NCBI RefSeq assembly: GCF_014174475.1
Contig: NZ_JACJUD010000005.1
Span: 248,001 to 312,000 of the forward strand
Direction: 5' to 3'
Length of the DNA stretch: 64,000 bases
Origin: Aquipseudomonas ullengensis
GTDB taxonomy: Bacteria; Pseudomonadota; Gammaproteobacteria; Pseudomonadales; Pseudomonadaceae
Shown: positions 6,841-15,509 of the stretch, one piece after another
How positions within the stretch are numbered: the first letter of the stretch is position 1
Layout of the letters: each line of letters opens with the position of its first letter
Notes under the pieces: model-generated
Told to the model about the DNA's origin: nothing
The model's database searches: none
The model's input: only the letters and a program-made list of their open reading frames with translations
Translations under genes and position numbers: made by a program

Positions 6841-9045
6841 GTGCGCGTTCTTAGCCGCTGGCTGCCGTACCCTGCCGCGTCGCTCGCCTCCCTCGGCGCG
6901 CTGTTCCTGCTGTTGCCTGTCGCCAGTCGCTACTGGCTGGGCTGGTCGGACCTCTCCGGCTATGTCTCCGATATCGCCATCGGCAGCCTGCTGCTGTTGC
7001 TGTGCTACCGCCGCCCGCTGCTGGCCATCCCGCTGATGCTGGCCTGGAGCCTGATGCTGCTGGGCAGTGCCGAACTGGTCAACGCCGTGGGCCGCATGCC
7101 CGAACCCAGCGACCTCAAATACCTGAGCGATCCGCAGTTTGTCAGCCACTCCACCCAGGGCGCCGGCATCCGCTATCCGTGGCTGGCCCTGGCCCTCGGT
7201 GCAGCGCTACTGGCCTGCCTGCTGAGCGGCCGCAAGCGCTGGCCGGCACTGCCGCGCGGTAGCTACGCCCTGCCCCTTGTGCTGCTGGTCGGACATGCCG
7301 CCACCCAGTACTACGAGCCCAGCGAAGCCGACCAGTGGAAGCTGTTCAACCTGCCGCACAAGTTGCTGGCGGAGAACGTCAACAATGCCACCGTGCACCT
7401 GGAAGACTGGTATTACGGCGATGACAGCGCCACCCCGCCGGATATTGCCGACCTGGCCCAACTCGACCTCAGCGGTCAGCCGCTGATCAATGGCGCCGGC
7501 AAGGCGCGCAACGTCCTGATCGTCACCCTGGAAGGCATTCCCGGCGCCTATATCGGCCGCAACCGCCAGCTCCTGCACAGCAGCTACCAGGAAGACCTGA
7601 TGCCGCGCCTGAGCCAGTGGGCCGAGCGCAGCATGACCACCCCGGACTACGTGCTGCACAGCCACCAGACCATTCGCGGCCTGTACGCCATGCTGTGCGG
7701 CGACTACAGCAAACTCGACTCAGGCACGCCCAAGGGCGTGGAGCTGCTCAACAACCACACCCGCAACCTGCAGTGCCTGCCATCGCAACTGCGCTTCCAG
7801 GGCTTCAGCACACACTTCCTGCAGGGCGCCGGGCTGCGCTTCATGGCCAAGGACCAGATCATGCCGCACATGGGTTTCCAGCAGACCCACGGTCGCGAAT
7901 GGTTCAAGAACAAGCCGTACCTGGAATTCCCCTGGGGCATGGACGACAAGTCCTACTTCGAAGGCGCATTGAAGTACGTCGGCCAGCTGCGTCAGAAGAA
8001 ACAGCCCTGGATGCTCACCCTGCTCACCGTCGGCACCCACCAGCCCTACTCCGCGCCCCAGCAATACCTGAGCCGCTACCCGACCGCCAAGCAGGCCGCC
8101 ATTGGCTACCTGGACGACGCCGTCGCCGACTTCCTCGACGGCCTGGAGAAACAGGGTGTGCTCAAGGACACCCTGGTGATCGTCACCTCCGACGAATCCC
8201 ACGGCCTGGACAACGTGCGCCTGGCCTCGGCCTGGGGTTTCAACCTAGTCCTGGCGCCTGACCAGCAGGCACTGCCCAAGGTCAAGAACGGGGTTTATGG
8301 CCATGTCGACCTGACCGCCTCGGTGCTCGACTACTTCGCCCTGCCGGTACCGGAAAATATCTCCGGGCGCTCGCTGTTCCGCGACTACGCCACCCCGCGC
8401 GAAATCATGTCCTACACCAACGGCCTGCTGCGTCACCATGACGGCAAGACCTTCACCGAGTGCAACTTCCAGCAGATCTGCCGGCGCTACGACAGCAGCG
8501 GCTTCATCGCCGACAGCGCCCGTTACCTGGGCCGCATCGGCGGGCGCCAGGCGCGCCTGTTCAGCCAGCGCTCGGCCCTGCTCGACCAGTCGCTGACCGG
8601 CGGCCAGGTCGGCCAGCACTACCAGTTCGCCAGCCGCGAGCGGATCAAGCTCAAAGCCGAATCCCGCGACGACTGGGCCGACAACCTGATCGGCGCCCAG
8701 TACCTGGAAATGCCCCAGGGCACTCGCACCCGCGTGACCCTGAAGATCGAAGGCACCGGCCTGGATCGCAAAGGTGCCAGCCTGCGCCTGAAAACCAAGG
8801 AGTTCGACCGCGACGTGGCGCTCGACATCCCCGACCTGCCGCAGCTGGAGCGCGGCAAGTCGGTGACCCTGAGCTTCGACTTCGACAACCCGAAGACGCG
8901 CAAGGCGTTCTCCTTTCACCTGCTGGGTGAAGGCCACGGCGCCATCCGCATCAGCGACTTCAGCGTGATTACCGAGCCGGTCACCGATGAGCTGGTGGCC
9001 GATGAGGGTGGCGAGACCGGCGCCATCCAGTCCCTGCACCACTGA
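6841..9045 (+). CDS. LTA synthase-family phosphoglycerol transferase (sulfatase fold)
   Basis: This 734-residue membrane enzyme has about five N-terminal transmembrane helices (residues 5-155) and a periplasmic alkaline-phosphatase-like domain (about 215-540). Residues placed like the LtaS active site are Glu231 in VTLEGIPG, the nucleophile Thr277 in HQTIRG, and Asp451 and His454 in SDESHG. The C-terminal 190 residues are beta-rich and unassigned. The GTG start at 6841 follows AGGAG by five bases; the frame further upstream is antisense to the S1 gene. It probably transfers phosphoglycerol or phosphoethanolamine to an envelope glycan or lipid. The substrate is not shown by the sequence. Confidence 0.82.
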   Translation: MRVLSRWLPYPAASLASLGALFLLLPVASRYWLGWSDLSGYVSDIAIGSLLLLLCYRRPLLAIPLMLAWSLMLLGSAELVNAVGRMPEPSDLKYLSDPQFVSHSTQGAGIRYPWLALALGAALLACLLSGRKRWPALPRGSYALPLVLLVGHAATQYYEPSEADQWKLFNLPHKLLAENVNNATVHLEDWYYGDDSATPPDIADLAQLDLSGQPLINGAGKARNVLIVTLEGIPGAYIGRNRQLLHSSYQEDLMPRLSQWAERSMTTPDYVLHSHQTIRGLYAMLCGDYSKLDSGTPKGVELLNNHTRNLQCLPSQLRFQGFSTHFLQGAGLRFMAKDQIMPHMGFQQTHGREWFKNKPYLEFPWGMDDKSYFEGALKYVGQLRQKKQPWMLTLLTVGTHQPYSAPQQYLSRYPTAKQAAIGYLDDAVADFLDGLEKQGVLKDTLVIVTSDESHGLDNVRLASAWGFNLVLAPDQQALPKVKNGVYGHVDLTASVLDYFALPVPENISGRSLFRDYATPREIMSYTNGLLRHHDGKTFTECNFQQICRRYDSSGFIADSARYLGRIGGRQARLFSQRSALLDQSLTGGQVGQHYQFASRERIKLKAESRDDWADNLIGAQYLEMPQGTRTRVTLKIEGTGLDRKGASLRLKTKEFDRDVALDIPDLPQLERGKSVTLSFDFDNPKTRKAFSFHLLGEGHGAIRISDFSVITEPVTDELVADEGGETGAIQSLHH

Positions 9046-9063
9046 GGCATCGACCTCAACTAA

Positions 9064-9100
9064 AAAGCCCCCGCCGGGCAAACCTGGCGGGGGCTTTCTT
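9064..9100. terminator. Bidirectional terminator between convergent genes
   Basis: AAAGCCCCCGCC and GGCGGGGGCTTT form a long GC-rich hairpin with an A-run on the left and T-rich sequence on the right. It serves the gene ending at 9045 and the gene ending at 9113. Confidence 0.85.
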
Positions 9101-9112
9101 ATCTGCAGTGGG

Positions 9113-10315
9113 TTAAGCCACCACGGGAATCAACGGATCGGCCGCTGCCAGCGCTTCGGCCCTATCAGCCTTGGGTGGGTAGATCCAGATACTGTTGATT
9201 TCGGTTTTGATCCGCTTGCCTTCGTCGCGCACAAACTTCACTTCGCGCTGCCAGCCTTCGGTGAACACCGCGCCCCAGGCGCCCAGATCCAGGCAAGTAA
9301 CGTACTTGACCTGGCTGTACGGGATCGGCTCGACGCCCAGCAGGCTGGCGGCCACGTTATTGCCGGCCGAACGACCCAGGGCAATCGCGTGCTGGCAGGT
9401 CATCAGTGCGTAGTTGCCGATGTCATCGACCTGGGCGTAGGCCACATCGCCGGTGGCGAATACATCTGCCTGGCCAAGCACCTTGAGGTTACGATCGACA
9501 TGCAGGCGACCCTGGCCGTCACGCTCACCGGGCACCTGCTCGGCCAGCGAGCTGGCGCGCACCCCGACAGTCCACACCACGGTTTTCGCCTCGATGCGCT
9601 GGCCATCGGCCAGGGTCACGCCGTCGGCATCCACCGAGGCCACACCACTGTTCAGACGCCATTCGACACCCAGCTCCGCCGAAGCTTCGGCAACCAGCTG
9701 CTGTGGGCCATCGCCCATTGCACCGCCGATCTTGCTGCCACGGTCGACCACGATTACCCGCACATCGGCGTCGGCACCCAGGGCCGCGCGCAGGCGGGCC
9801 GGCATTTCCGTCGCAGTTTCGATACCAGTGAAGCCACCACCGGCAACTACCAAGGTGTTGCGCGCCGGCGAGGCCGGCAGTTTGCGCAGGTCATTGATGT
9901 GCTGCTCCAGGCGCACGGCTTCCTCGATCTGGTCAACATCGAAGGCGTGCTCCAGGCCAGGCAGATTCGGCCGCCAGACCTTGCTGCCGCTGGCCAGTAC
10001 CAGACGGTCATAAGCCAGGGAGGCCAGGACACCATTGGCGTCGCGGTAGGCAACCTGCTTGGCGGCCACGTCGATCTCTTCAGCACTGCCCTTGATGAAG
10101 GTAACGCCGACTGCATCGAACAGCTCGCCCAGTGGTGCCGCCATGTTGTGCACGTTGGGCTCGTAGAAGCGCGGGCGAATGCGCAGCTCGGCTTGTGGCG
10201 CCAGTACGGTGATCTCGGTTTCGTTGTGATTGTGCTGGTCCAGCAGGCGGGCCGCGCTCAGGGCGCTCCACATGCCCGCAAAGCCTGCACCGACGATCAG
10301 AATGCGCTGTTTCAT
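9113..10315 (-). CDS. NAD(P)/FAD-dependent oxidoreductase, type II NADH dehydrogenase-like
   Basis: This 400-residue flavoprotein binds FAD through the N-terminal GAGFAGMWSA Rossmann motif. A second dinucleotide motif, VVAGGGFTGIETA (about residue 157), is for NAD(P)H. The FAD-contacting DVFATGDVAY lies near residue 300. The architecture matches NDH-2, but the C-terminal membrane anchor typical of Ndh is weak, so a soluble or peripheral location is likely. The promoter region carries an IscR-type box (10409-10421) shared with the divergent Rrf2 regulator, which predicts control by redox or Fe-S status. Confidence 0.84.
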   Translation of the reverse strand: MKQRILIVGAGFAGMWSALSAARLLDQHNHNETEITVLAPQAELRIRPRFYEPNVHNMAAPLGELFDAVGVTFIKGSAEEIDVAAKQVAYRDANGVLASLAYDRLVLASGSKVWRPNLPGLEHAFDVDQIEEAVRLEQHINDLRKLPASPARNTLVVAGGGFTGIETATEMPARLRAALGADADVRVIVVDRGSKIGGAMGDGPQQLVAEASAELGVEWRLNSGVASVDADGVTLADGQRIEAKTVVWTVGVRASSLAEQVPGERDGQGRLHVDRNLKVLGQADVFATGDVAYAQVDDIGNYALMTCQHAIALGRSAGNNVAASLLGVEPIPYSQVKYVTCLDLGAWGAVFTEGWQREVKFVRDEGKRIKTEINSIWIYPPKADRAEALAAADPLIPVVA

Positions 10316-10408
10316 GTTCTTGTCTCTCTAGGTGGGGAGGAAAAATTCGCTAAAAAACGAGTACATCGATCGCCTTTTGCTTGCTCCGGCTAGGCAACTC
10401 GTAACGAC

Positions 10409-10421
10409 GACTATATTAGTC
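10409..10421. promoter_or_regulatory. Rrf2/IscR-type operator before the NADH dehydrogenase-like gene
   Basis: GACTATATTAGTC fits the core of the IscR type 1 motif (GACTRWWWYAGTC) at every position and is followed by GGAGTT. It sits about 90 bases before the start at 10315. The rest of the 331-base gap (10316-10646) shows no gene. Confidence 0.7.
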
Positions 10422-10623
10422 GGAGTTTAAGCGAGCAAGTATTTTCCCGAGATTTCCCTGACCACTGATCGGCCAACAGCCCATAGCCATCGCCTGAAAA
10501 TCACTATGAATGGCGATTTATCACAGCCTGGAGCCGCTTCACGACCTGCAAATTCCCTCTACAACTGGCCGAAAAATTTCCGCACCGACTTGCAGTAACA
10601 GGCGATGATCGGCAAAATAGTAC

Positions 10624-10636
10624 GACTAATTGAGTC
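10624..10636 (+). promoter_or_regulatory. Rrf2/IscR-type operator before the Rrf2 gene
   Basis: GACTAATTGAGTC differs from the type 1 core at one position and is followed by the same CGGAGTT as the partner site at 10409. It ends ten bases before the Rrf2 start codon and touches the GGAG ribosome site, which suggests autoregulation. Confidence 0.68.
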
Positions 10637-10646
10637 GGAGTTAACT

Positions 10647-11174
10647 ATGGCTTTATACAGCGCAGGGGTTGAATACGGCATTCACTGCATGCTGTGGCTG
10701 GCGGACGACAAGGGCGACACCCGCGATGCCAGCGTGCGTGAACTGGCCGAGATGCAGGGCGTACCGCAGGAGTTGCTGGCCAAGATCTTCACGCGCCTGG
10801 CCAAAGCCAACCTGGTGGTTGCCACGCCCGGCGTACGCGGTGGGTTCAAGCTGGCCAGGCCATCCAACGAGATTTCCGTGCTGGATATCGTGCGAGCCAT
10901 CGACGGCGCCAAATCCATTTTCGAATGCCGCAACATTCGCAGCCGCTGCGCCGTTTTCGATGGCTCGCCTCCCGACTGGGCCATGAGCGGAACCTGCGGC
11001 ATTCATACCGTGATGCTCACCGCGCAAAAGCGCATGGAAGAGGCCCTGGCCCAGCAAACCGTGCTGGATCTGGTGCGCGGCTTCGGTCGCAAGGCCCCGC
11101 CGGAGTTTGGCGAGCAGGTACTGCGCTGGTGGGATGAGCAGCGCGAAGGCAAGGGCAGCTCGGCAGCCTCATAA
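10647..11174 (+). CDS. Rrf2 family transcriptional regulator, likely Fe-S or redox sensing
   Basis: This 175-residue DNA-binding protein begins with the Rrf2 winged helix (YSAGVEYGIHCMLWLA, then MQGVPQELLAKIFTRLAKANLV and the wing GVRGGFKLARP). Three cysteines in the sensor loop (ECRNIRSRC and SGTCGIH, about residues 92-114) are arranged like the Fe-S ligands of IscR, NsrR and RsrR. The ATG at 10647 follows GGAG. Matching IscR-type boxes lie in front of this gene and the divergent flavoprotein gene. It likely represses both and releases them when the cluster is damaged or redox-cycled; the signal is inferred. Confidence 0.88.
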   Translation: MALYSAGVEYGIHCMLWLADDKGDTRDASVRELAEMQGVPQELLAKIFTRLAKANLVVATPGVRGGFKLARPSNEISVLDIVRAIDGAKSIFECRNIRSRCAVFDGSPPDWAMSGTCGIHTVMLTAQKRMEEALAQQTVLDLVRGFGRKAPPEFGEQVLRWWDEQREGKGSSAAS

Positions 11175-11300
11175 GCTTCGGGTGCAGCCGAAAGAGCTCG
11201 CGGGCAACACAGCGCCGTCAGCCCTTTGTTGCAGCCCGATCCCGGCAAGGGCTCCGGGCCGGTTACAATCAGCACTCTTTCCCTTCTGTGACTGCCCACC

Positions 11301-12023
11301 ATGAGCGAACCCGAGCGCCTGTCCAAACGCCTGACCCAACAGCTACCCTGCTCGCGGCGCGAGGCCGAGCTGTATATCGAGAACGGCTGGGTAACGGTCG
11401 ACGGGCGTGTGGTGGAAGAGCCGCAATTCAAGGTGCACAACGAGCAGATCGCCCTGCTGCCGGGCGCCGTGGCGGAAACCCTGCCGCCGGTCACGCTGAT
11501 CCTGCACAAGCCGGCTGGCCTCGGCTGCGGCATGGGCGCCAACTCCGTGTTGCAGCTGCTGACCCTGGCCAACCAGATGGAAAACGACCCCAGCGGCATC
11601 CGCCCGTTGCAGCGTCACTTCACCCGCCTGGACATGCTAACCCCGCTGGAAACCGACGCCAGCGGCCTGCTGGTGTTCAGCCAGAACCGCTCGGTGATCC
11701 GCCTGCTCAAGGACGATGCCGACCAGTTGGAACACGAATACGTGGTGGAAGTCAGTGGCGAGCTGGCCAGCAACGGCCTCAAGCGCCTGGCCTTCGGCCT
11801 CAGCTACAAGGGCGTGACGCTGTCGCCGTGCAAGGTCAGTTGGCAGAGCGAAACCCGCCTGCGTTTCGCCATCAAGAACGTCCAACCGGGCCAGCTGCGC
11901 TTCATGTGCGAAAGTGTCGGCCTGCAGGTCGCGAGCATCCGCCGCCTGCGTATCGGCCGCACCGGCATGGCCAAGCTGCCGGCCGGGCAATGGCGCTACC
12001 TGGGCGCCAACGAGAAATTCTGA
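11301..12023 (+). CDS. RsuA/RluB/RluF-like pseudouridine synthase with an atypical active site
   Basis: This 240-residue protein has an N-terminal S4 RNA-binding domain (residues 1-50, LSKRLTQQLPCSRREAELYI) and a pseudouridine synthase fold (HKPAGLG at 69, then RLDMLTPLETDASGLLVFS at 109-127, and a C-terminal RRLRIGRTGMAKLPAGQWR). In the family the catalytic Asp lies in RLDxxTxGLL. Here GLL is six residues too far from RLD, and a gapless alignment puts Glu117 at the catalytic position. It may be a weak enzyme or an RNA-binding pseudoenzyme. It is a monocistronic gene. Confidence 0.78.
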   Translation: MSEPERLSKRLTQQLPCSRREAELYIENGWVTVDGRVVEEPQFKVHNEQIALLPGAVAETLPPVTLILHKPAGLGCGMGANSVLQLLTLANQMENDPSGIRPLQRHFTRLDMLTPLETDASGLLVFSQNRSVIRLLKDDADQLEHEYVVEVSGELASNGLKRLAFGLSYKGVTLSPCKVSWQSETRLRFAIKNVQPGQLRFMCESVGLQVASIRRLRIGRTGMAKLPAGQWRYLGANEKF

Positions 12024-12048
12024 TCGGTACCGGCGCTGACGGGACCTC

Positions 12049-12774
12049 TCAATAGTCCGTGTAGCGCCGCTCAATCTCCAGGTACTCGCCACTGGCGCGA
12101 ATCGCCGCCAGGCCCTGATCAAAGCGATCGCGCTGCGCCTCACTCTGGAAGCCGACACTGTAGGGCGTTGGCTCGAAGATGAAGTACCAGGTCAGCGCCT
12201 GGCGGGTGTCGACCTGTTCAGCCACCTGCGCATTGAAGTAGCGCAGGATGCGCGGGTCGCCCACTACCACATCCGTGCGACCGCTGTAGAGCAGGCGATT
12301 GCGGTTGATCTGCAGCGCCTCCTCGCGATAACGCGGGTTGCCCTCGGCCATGGCCTCGAACGCCGGCCCCAGTAACAGCCGGGCACGCTGGAAGGCACTG
12401 ATCGAGTACCCCCCCAGATCAGCGACGCTGGTGATCCGATAATTCCGGGACGACAGCGCCGCCACCGCGTTGTGGTACTGGATATAGGTCGCCGAGTAAT
12501 AGGCCTCGACGCCGCTGCGTGCTGCCGTGGTGGCAATACAGTCCAGATCGCCACGGCGCAGCGCCAGGTGCAAGCGCTCCATCGGCGCGTAGTGCACTTC
12601 CAGGGTAAAACCGGCGCGTCGCGCGGCAGCGGCGACGATGTCGTACTCCAGCCCACGCGCCTCGTTCTCGAACACATAGGGCGGCTTGTCGGTGCCAAAA
12701 CCGATGCGCAGCGTCTCTGCCGCCGCGTCCAGCGCCAGCAGCAACGACAACCCGAGCCAAACCCGTGACCACAT
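12049..12774 (-). CDS. Periplasmic solute-binding protein, family 3 (amino acid type)
   Basis: This 241-residue exported protein has a signal peptide of about 19 residues ending ALDAAAE. The family-3 fold is recognised from LRIGFGTDKPPYVFENEARGLEYDIV, ALRRGDLDCIATTA, and the closing PTPYSVGFQSEAQRDRFDQGL. The ATG at 12774 follows AGGGAGA. No permease or ATPase gene is nearby, so it is an orphan binding protein; such proteins may act as sensors or serve unlinked transporters. The ligand is unknown. Confidence 0.82.
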   Translation of the reverse strand: MWSRVWLGLSLLLALDAAAETLRIGFGTDKPPYVFENEARGLEYDIVAAAARRAGFTLEVHYAPMERLHLALRRGDLDCIATTAARSGVEAYYSATYIQYHNAVAALSSRNYRITSVADLGGYSISAFQRARLLLGPAFEAMAEGNPRYREEALQINRNRLLYSGRTDVVVGDPRILRYFNAQVAEQVDTRQALTWYFIFEPTPYSVGFQSEAQRDRFDQGLAAIRASGEYLEIERRYTDY

Positions 12775-12917
12775 GCCGATCTCCCTGTGCCGACCGCCAC
12801 AAGCATAGGCCGACCGGAGCACCATCACCCAGGCGTATGGCGGCCGATACCGCCATAGCCCGCGGCAAGCGGCTAGACTCTGCGCCCTACTGCCTAGTGG
12901 CCCACCGGAGAACTCCC

Positions 12918-13895
12918 ATGCTCAAAGCCGAATATCAACACCGTGGCAAGGTGCCGCAAGACGTTATCGAAGCGGTCGAACTGACCCTGCCGCCCCTGCC
13001 GGCTGGCAAGGCACTGATCAAAGTGCTGGCCGCGCCGATCAACCCGTCCGACGTTCTTACCCTGACCGGCGAATACGGCATGCTGCCGCCGCTGCCGGCG
13101 ATCGGCGGCAACGAGGGCGTGGGCCGCGTCGAAGCGCTCGGTGAAGGCGTCAGCAACCTCAAGGTCGGCCAGACCGTGCTTCTGCCGGTGGGCAGTGGTA
13201 CCTGGGTAACCCACCTGCACGCCCCGGCCGACAAACTGATCCCGCTGCCGGATGCCGACCCGCAGCAACTGGCGATGATGACCATCAACCCGCCGACCGC
13301 CTCCCTGCTGCTCAGCCAGTTCGTCGACCTGCAACCCGGTGACTGGGTGATCCAGAACGCCGCCAACTCCGGCGTTGGCAGCTACCTGATCCAGCTGGCC
13401 AAGCTGCGCGGCTTCAAGACCATCAACGTGGTGCGCCGCGAATCGGCAGTCGCCGAGGTCAAGGCCGAAGGCGGTGATGTGGTGCTGGTGGACGGTCCCG
13501 ATCTGCACAAGCAGGTCCGCGAAGCGACCGGCGGCGCCAAGGTCATGCTGGGCATCGACGCGATCGGCGGCAAGGCCACCGACCACCTGGCCGCTTCCCT
13601 CAGCGAAGGTGGAACCCTGGTCAACTACGGCCTGATGAGCGGCGAGCCGTGCCAGGTTTCGGCCTCGTCCTTCGTCTTCCGCGACGTGACCCTGCGCGGT
13701 TTCTGGCTGGCCAAGTGGTTCCAGAAAGCCACGCCAGCCGAGCAGTTCAAGGTATTCGGCGAACTGACCCAGCTGATCGCCGCCGGCAAGCTCAAGGCGC
13801 GCATTGCCGCGACCTACAACGTCAGCCAGATCAAGGAAGCCATCGCGGCCGCCGCCAGCGGCGAGCGCGGCGGCAAGATCCTGCTGGTTCCTTGA
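12918..13895 (+). CDS. Medium-chain dehydrogenase/reductase, enoyl reductase (ETR/MECR)-like
   Basis: This 325-residue cytoplasmic MDR protein has a GroES-like N-terminal half (INPSDVLTLTGEYG, GNEGVGRVEALGEGV) and a Rossmann half with NAANSGVGSYLIQLA (about residue 145). The NPP(T/S)A segment (MTINPPTASLLL) and absence of zinc ligands match trans-2-enoyl thioester reductases and quinone oxidoreductases rather than alcohol dehydrogenases. The ATG at 12918 is used; longer frames overlap the divergent promoter. It is probably NADPH-dependent. The gene is closed by a terminator at 13914. Confidence 0.8.
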   Translation: MLKAEYQHRGKVPQDVIEAVELTLPPLPAGKALIKVLAAPINPSDVLTLTGEYGMLPPLPAIGGNEGVGRVEALGEGVSNLKVGQTVLLPVGSGTWVTHLHAPADKLIPLPDADPQQLAMMTINPPTASLLLSQFVDLQPGDWVIQNAANSGVGSYLIQLAKLRGFKTINVVRRESAVAEVKAEGGDVVLVDGPDLHKQVREATGGAKVMLGIDAIGGKATDHLAASLSEGGTLVNYGLMSGEPCQVSASSFVFRDVTLRGFWLAKWFQKATPAEQFKVFGELTQLIAAGKLKARIAATYNVSQIKEAIAAAASGERGGKILLVP

Positions 13896-13913
13896 GGATT
13901 CTGATCCGGCAAT

Positions 13914-13942
13914 AAAAAAGGGGGCCATCTGGCCCCCTTTTC
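13914..13942. terminator. Bidirectional terminator
   Basis: AAAAGGGGGCC and GGCCCCCTTTT form a hairpin with an ATCT loop between the convergent genes ending at 13895 and 13943. Confidence 0.88.
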
Positions 13943-15286
13943 TTATTCCGCTGCCGGCTTCTTGCGCTTGAGTGGCGCCAGACCGTCCTGGCTGACCACC
14001 GCGGACGGGGCGTTATTCGGCCGGGCACTCGGCTTGCGCTTCGGTGCGGCGGCCTTGGCGCCGGTTTTCTTGGCGTCTTTCTTGTCGACCTTTTTCTTCT
14101 TCGGCCCGACAGCCTTGCCAGACGCCTTGAGGTTCTTCGGCCCCTGATAGATGCCTTTCAGGTCCTTGATGTTGCGCCGCTCGAAACGCTGCTTGAGGTA
14201 GCGCTCAATGCTCGACATCAGGCTCCAATCGCTGTGGGTGATCAGCGAGATGGCCAGGCCTTCGGCGCCCGCACGGCCGGTACGACCGATGCGGTGCACG
14301 TAGTCATCGCCGGAGCGCGGCATGTCGAAGTTGATCACCAGGTCCATGCCGTCGACATCCAGGCCACGCGCCGCCACGTCGGTGGCAACCAGCACCTTGG
14401 CCCCACCCTGCTTGATGCGGTCGATGGCCAGCTTGCGATCCTTCTGGTCCTTCTCGCCGTGCAGCACGTACACCTTGTGCTCGGCCGCCACCAGCTTGCC
14501 CCACAGGCGGTCGGCCTGGACGCGGGTGTTGGTGAAGATGATCGCCTTCTGGTACGTCTCGTTGGCCAGTAGCCAGTCGACCAGCTGTTCCTTGTGGTAG
14601 TTGTGGTCGGCCGTGATGATCTGCTGGCGAGTACCTTCGTTCAGCTCGCTGACGCTGTTGAGCTTGAGGTGCACCGGGTCACGCAGCACGCCGGCGACCA
14701 TCTCGCGCAGGCCGTTGCCGCCGCTGGTGGCGGAGAACAACATGGTCTGCTGCCGATTGACGCATTCCTTGCTCAGGCGCTGCACGTCCTCGGAGAAACC
14801 CATGTCGAGCATGCGGTCGGCTTCGTCGAGAATCAGCACTTCCACGTCGTTGAGCTTGAGGGTACCCGCGTTGAGGTGTTCGATCAGGCGACCCGGCGTA
14901 CCGATGAGAATGTCCGGCACCCTGCGCAGCATGGCGGACTGCACCTTGAAGTCCTCGCCGCCGGTGATCATCCCCGACTTGATGAAGGTGAACTGCGAGA
15001 AGCGCTCGACTTCCTTGAGCGTCTGCTGCGCCAGCTCGCGGGTCGGCAGCAGGATCAGCGCACGGATGGTCACGCGCGGCAGGGCGTCGCCCATCAGGCG
15101 GTTGAGCAGCGGCAGCACGAAGGCCGCGGTCTTGCCACTGCCGGTCTGCGCCGTCACCCGCAGGTCGCGCCCTTCCAGGGCCGGCGGAATCGCCGCTTGC
15201 TGCACCGGAGTCGGCTCGGTGAAATTGAGCTCGGCTACGGCCTTGAGCAGGCGTTCATGCAGGGCGAATTGGGCGAACACGGGCAT
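13943..15286 (-). CDS. DEAD-box RNA helicase
   Basis: This 447-residue ATP-dependent RNA helicase has all the core motifs: Q motif (FTEPTPVQQAAI), I (AQTGSGKT, residue 43), Ia (PTRELAQQ), Ib (TPGR), II (DEAD), III (SATSG), IV (IIFTNT), V (ATDVAARGLD) and VI (HRIGRTGR). The C-terminal 80 residues are Lys/Ala-rich and disordered, fitting RNA affinity. The SrmB/RhlE subgroup is likely, acting in ribosome assembly or RNA decay. The start FAQFALHERLL is right at the Q motif. It is divergent from yhhQ. Confidence 0.93.
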   Translation of the reverse strand: MPVFAQFALHERLLKAVAELNFTEPTPVQQAAIPPALEGRDLRVTAQTGSGKTAAFVLPLLNRLMGDALPRVTIRALILLPTRELAQQTLKEVERFSQFTFIKSGMITGGEDFKVQSAMLRRVPDILIGTPGRLIEHLNAGTLKLNDVEVLILDEADRMLDMGFSEDVQRLSKECVNRQQTMLFSATSGGNGLREMVAGVLRDPVHLKLNSVSELNEGTRQQIITADHNYHKEQLVDWLLANETYQKAIIFTNTRVQADRLWGKLVAAEHKVYVLHGEKDQKDRKLAIDRIKQGGAKVLVATDVAARGLDVDGMDLVINFDMPRSGDDYVHRIGRTGRAGAEGLAISLITHSDWSLMSSIERYLKQRFERRNIKDLKGIYQGPKNLKASGKAVGPKKKKVDKKDAKKTGAKAAAPKRKPSARPNNAPSAVVSQDGLAPLKRKKPAAE

Positions 15287-15417
15287 ACCTCGACAAAAAT
15301 CAGCAAAACAGCTGCATAGGTTACCGGTTGTCGACGCAAATGACCGCTTCTGTCGTGCAAAAGCCCGTTACGAGTAGCTGCACGGCGGTTCGCTCGTCGC
15401 CACAGGCTGTTTGTTTT

Positions 15418-15446
15418 TTGTACAGAGCACCACAAGCAGGTAGAAT
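15418..15446 (+). promoter_or_regulatory. Sigma-70 promoter of yhhQ
   Basis: TTGTAC (15418-15423) and TAGAAT (15441-15446) are separated by 17 bases. The start would be near 15453, about 20 bases before the riboswitch stem. Confidence 0.65.
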
Positions 15447-15471
15447 GCGCGCCGCTTTCAATCCCGGAAGC

Positions 15472-15504
15472 ATGGGTTCCCTAACCCCATCCATCAAAAA
15501 GGTG
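15472..15504 (+). promoter_or_regulatory. preQ1-I riboswitch overlapping the yhhQ ribosome site
   Basis: Stem P1 pairs ATGGG (15472-15476) with CCCAT (15486-15490) around the loop TTCCCTAAC, followed by the A-rich tail CCATCAAAAAGG (15491-15502). This follows the preQ1-I plan: short stem, C-containing loop, A-rich tail, and a pseudoknot between loop CC and tail GG. It reads close to the known translational class from Thermoanaerobacter, which has TGGG, a loop ending TAA, then CCCCA. The tail GG is part of the AAAAAGG ribosome site seven bases before the ATG, so ligand binding should block translation. The gene behind it transports queuosine precursors. Confidence 0.8.
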
Positions 15505-15509
15505 ACGTT

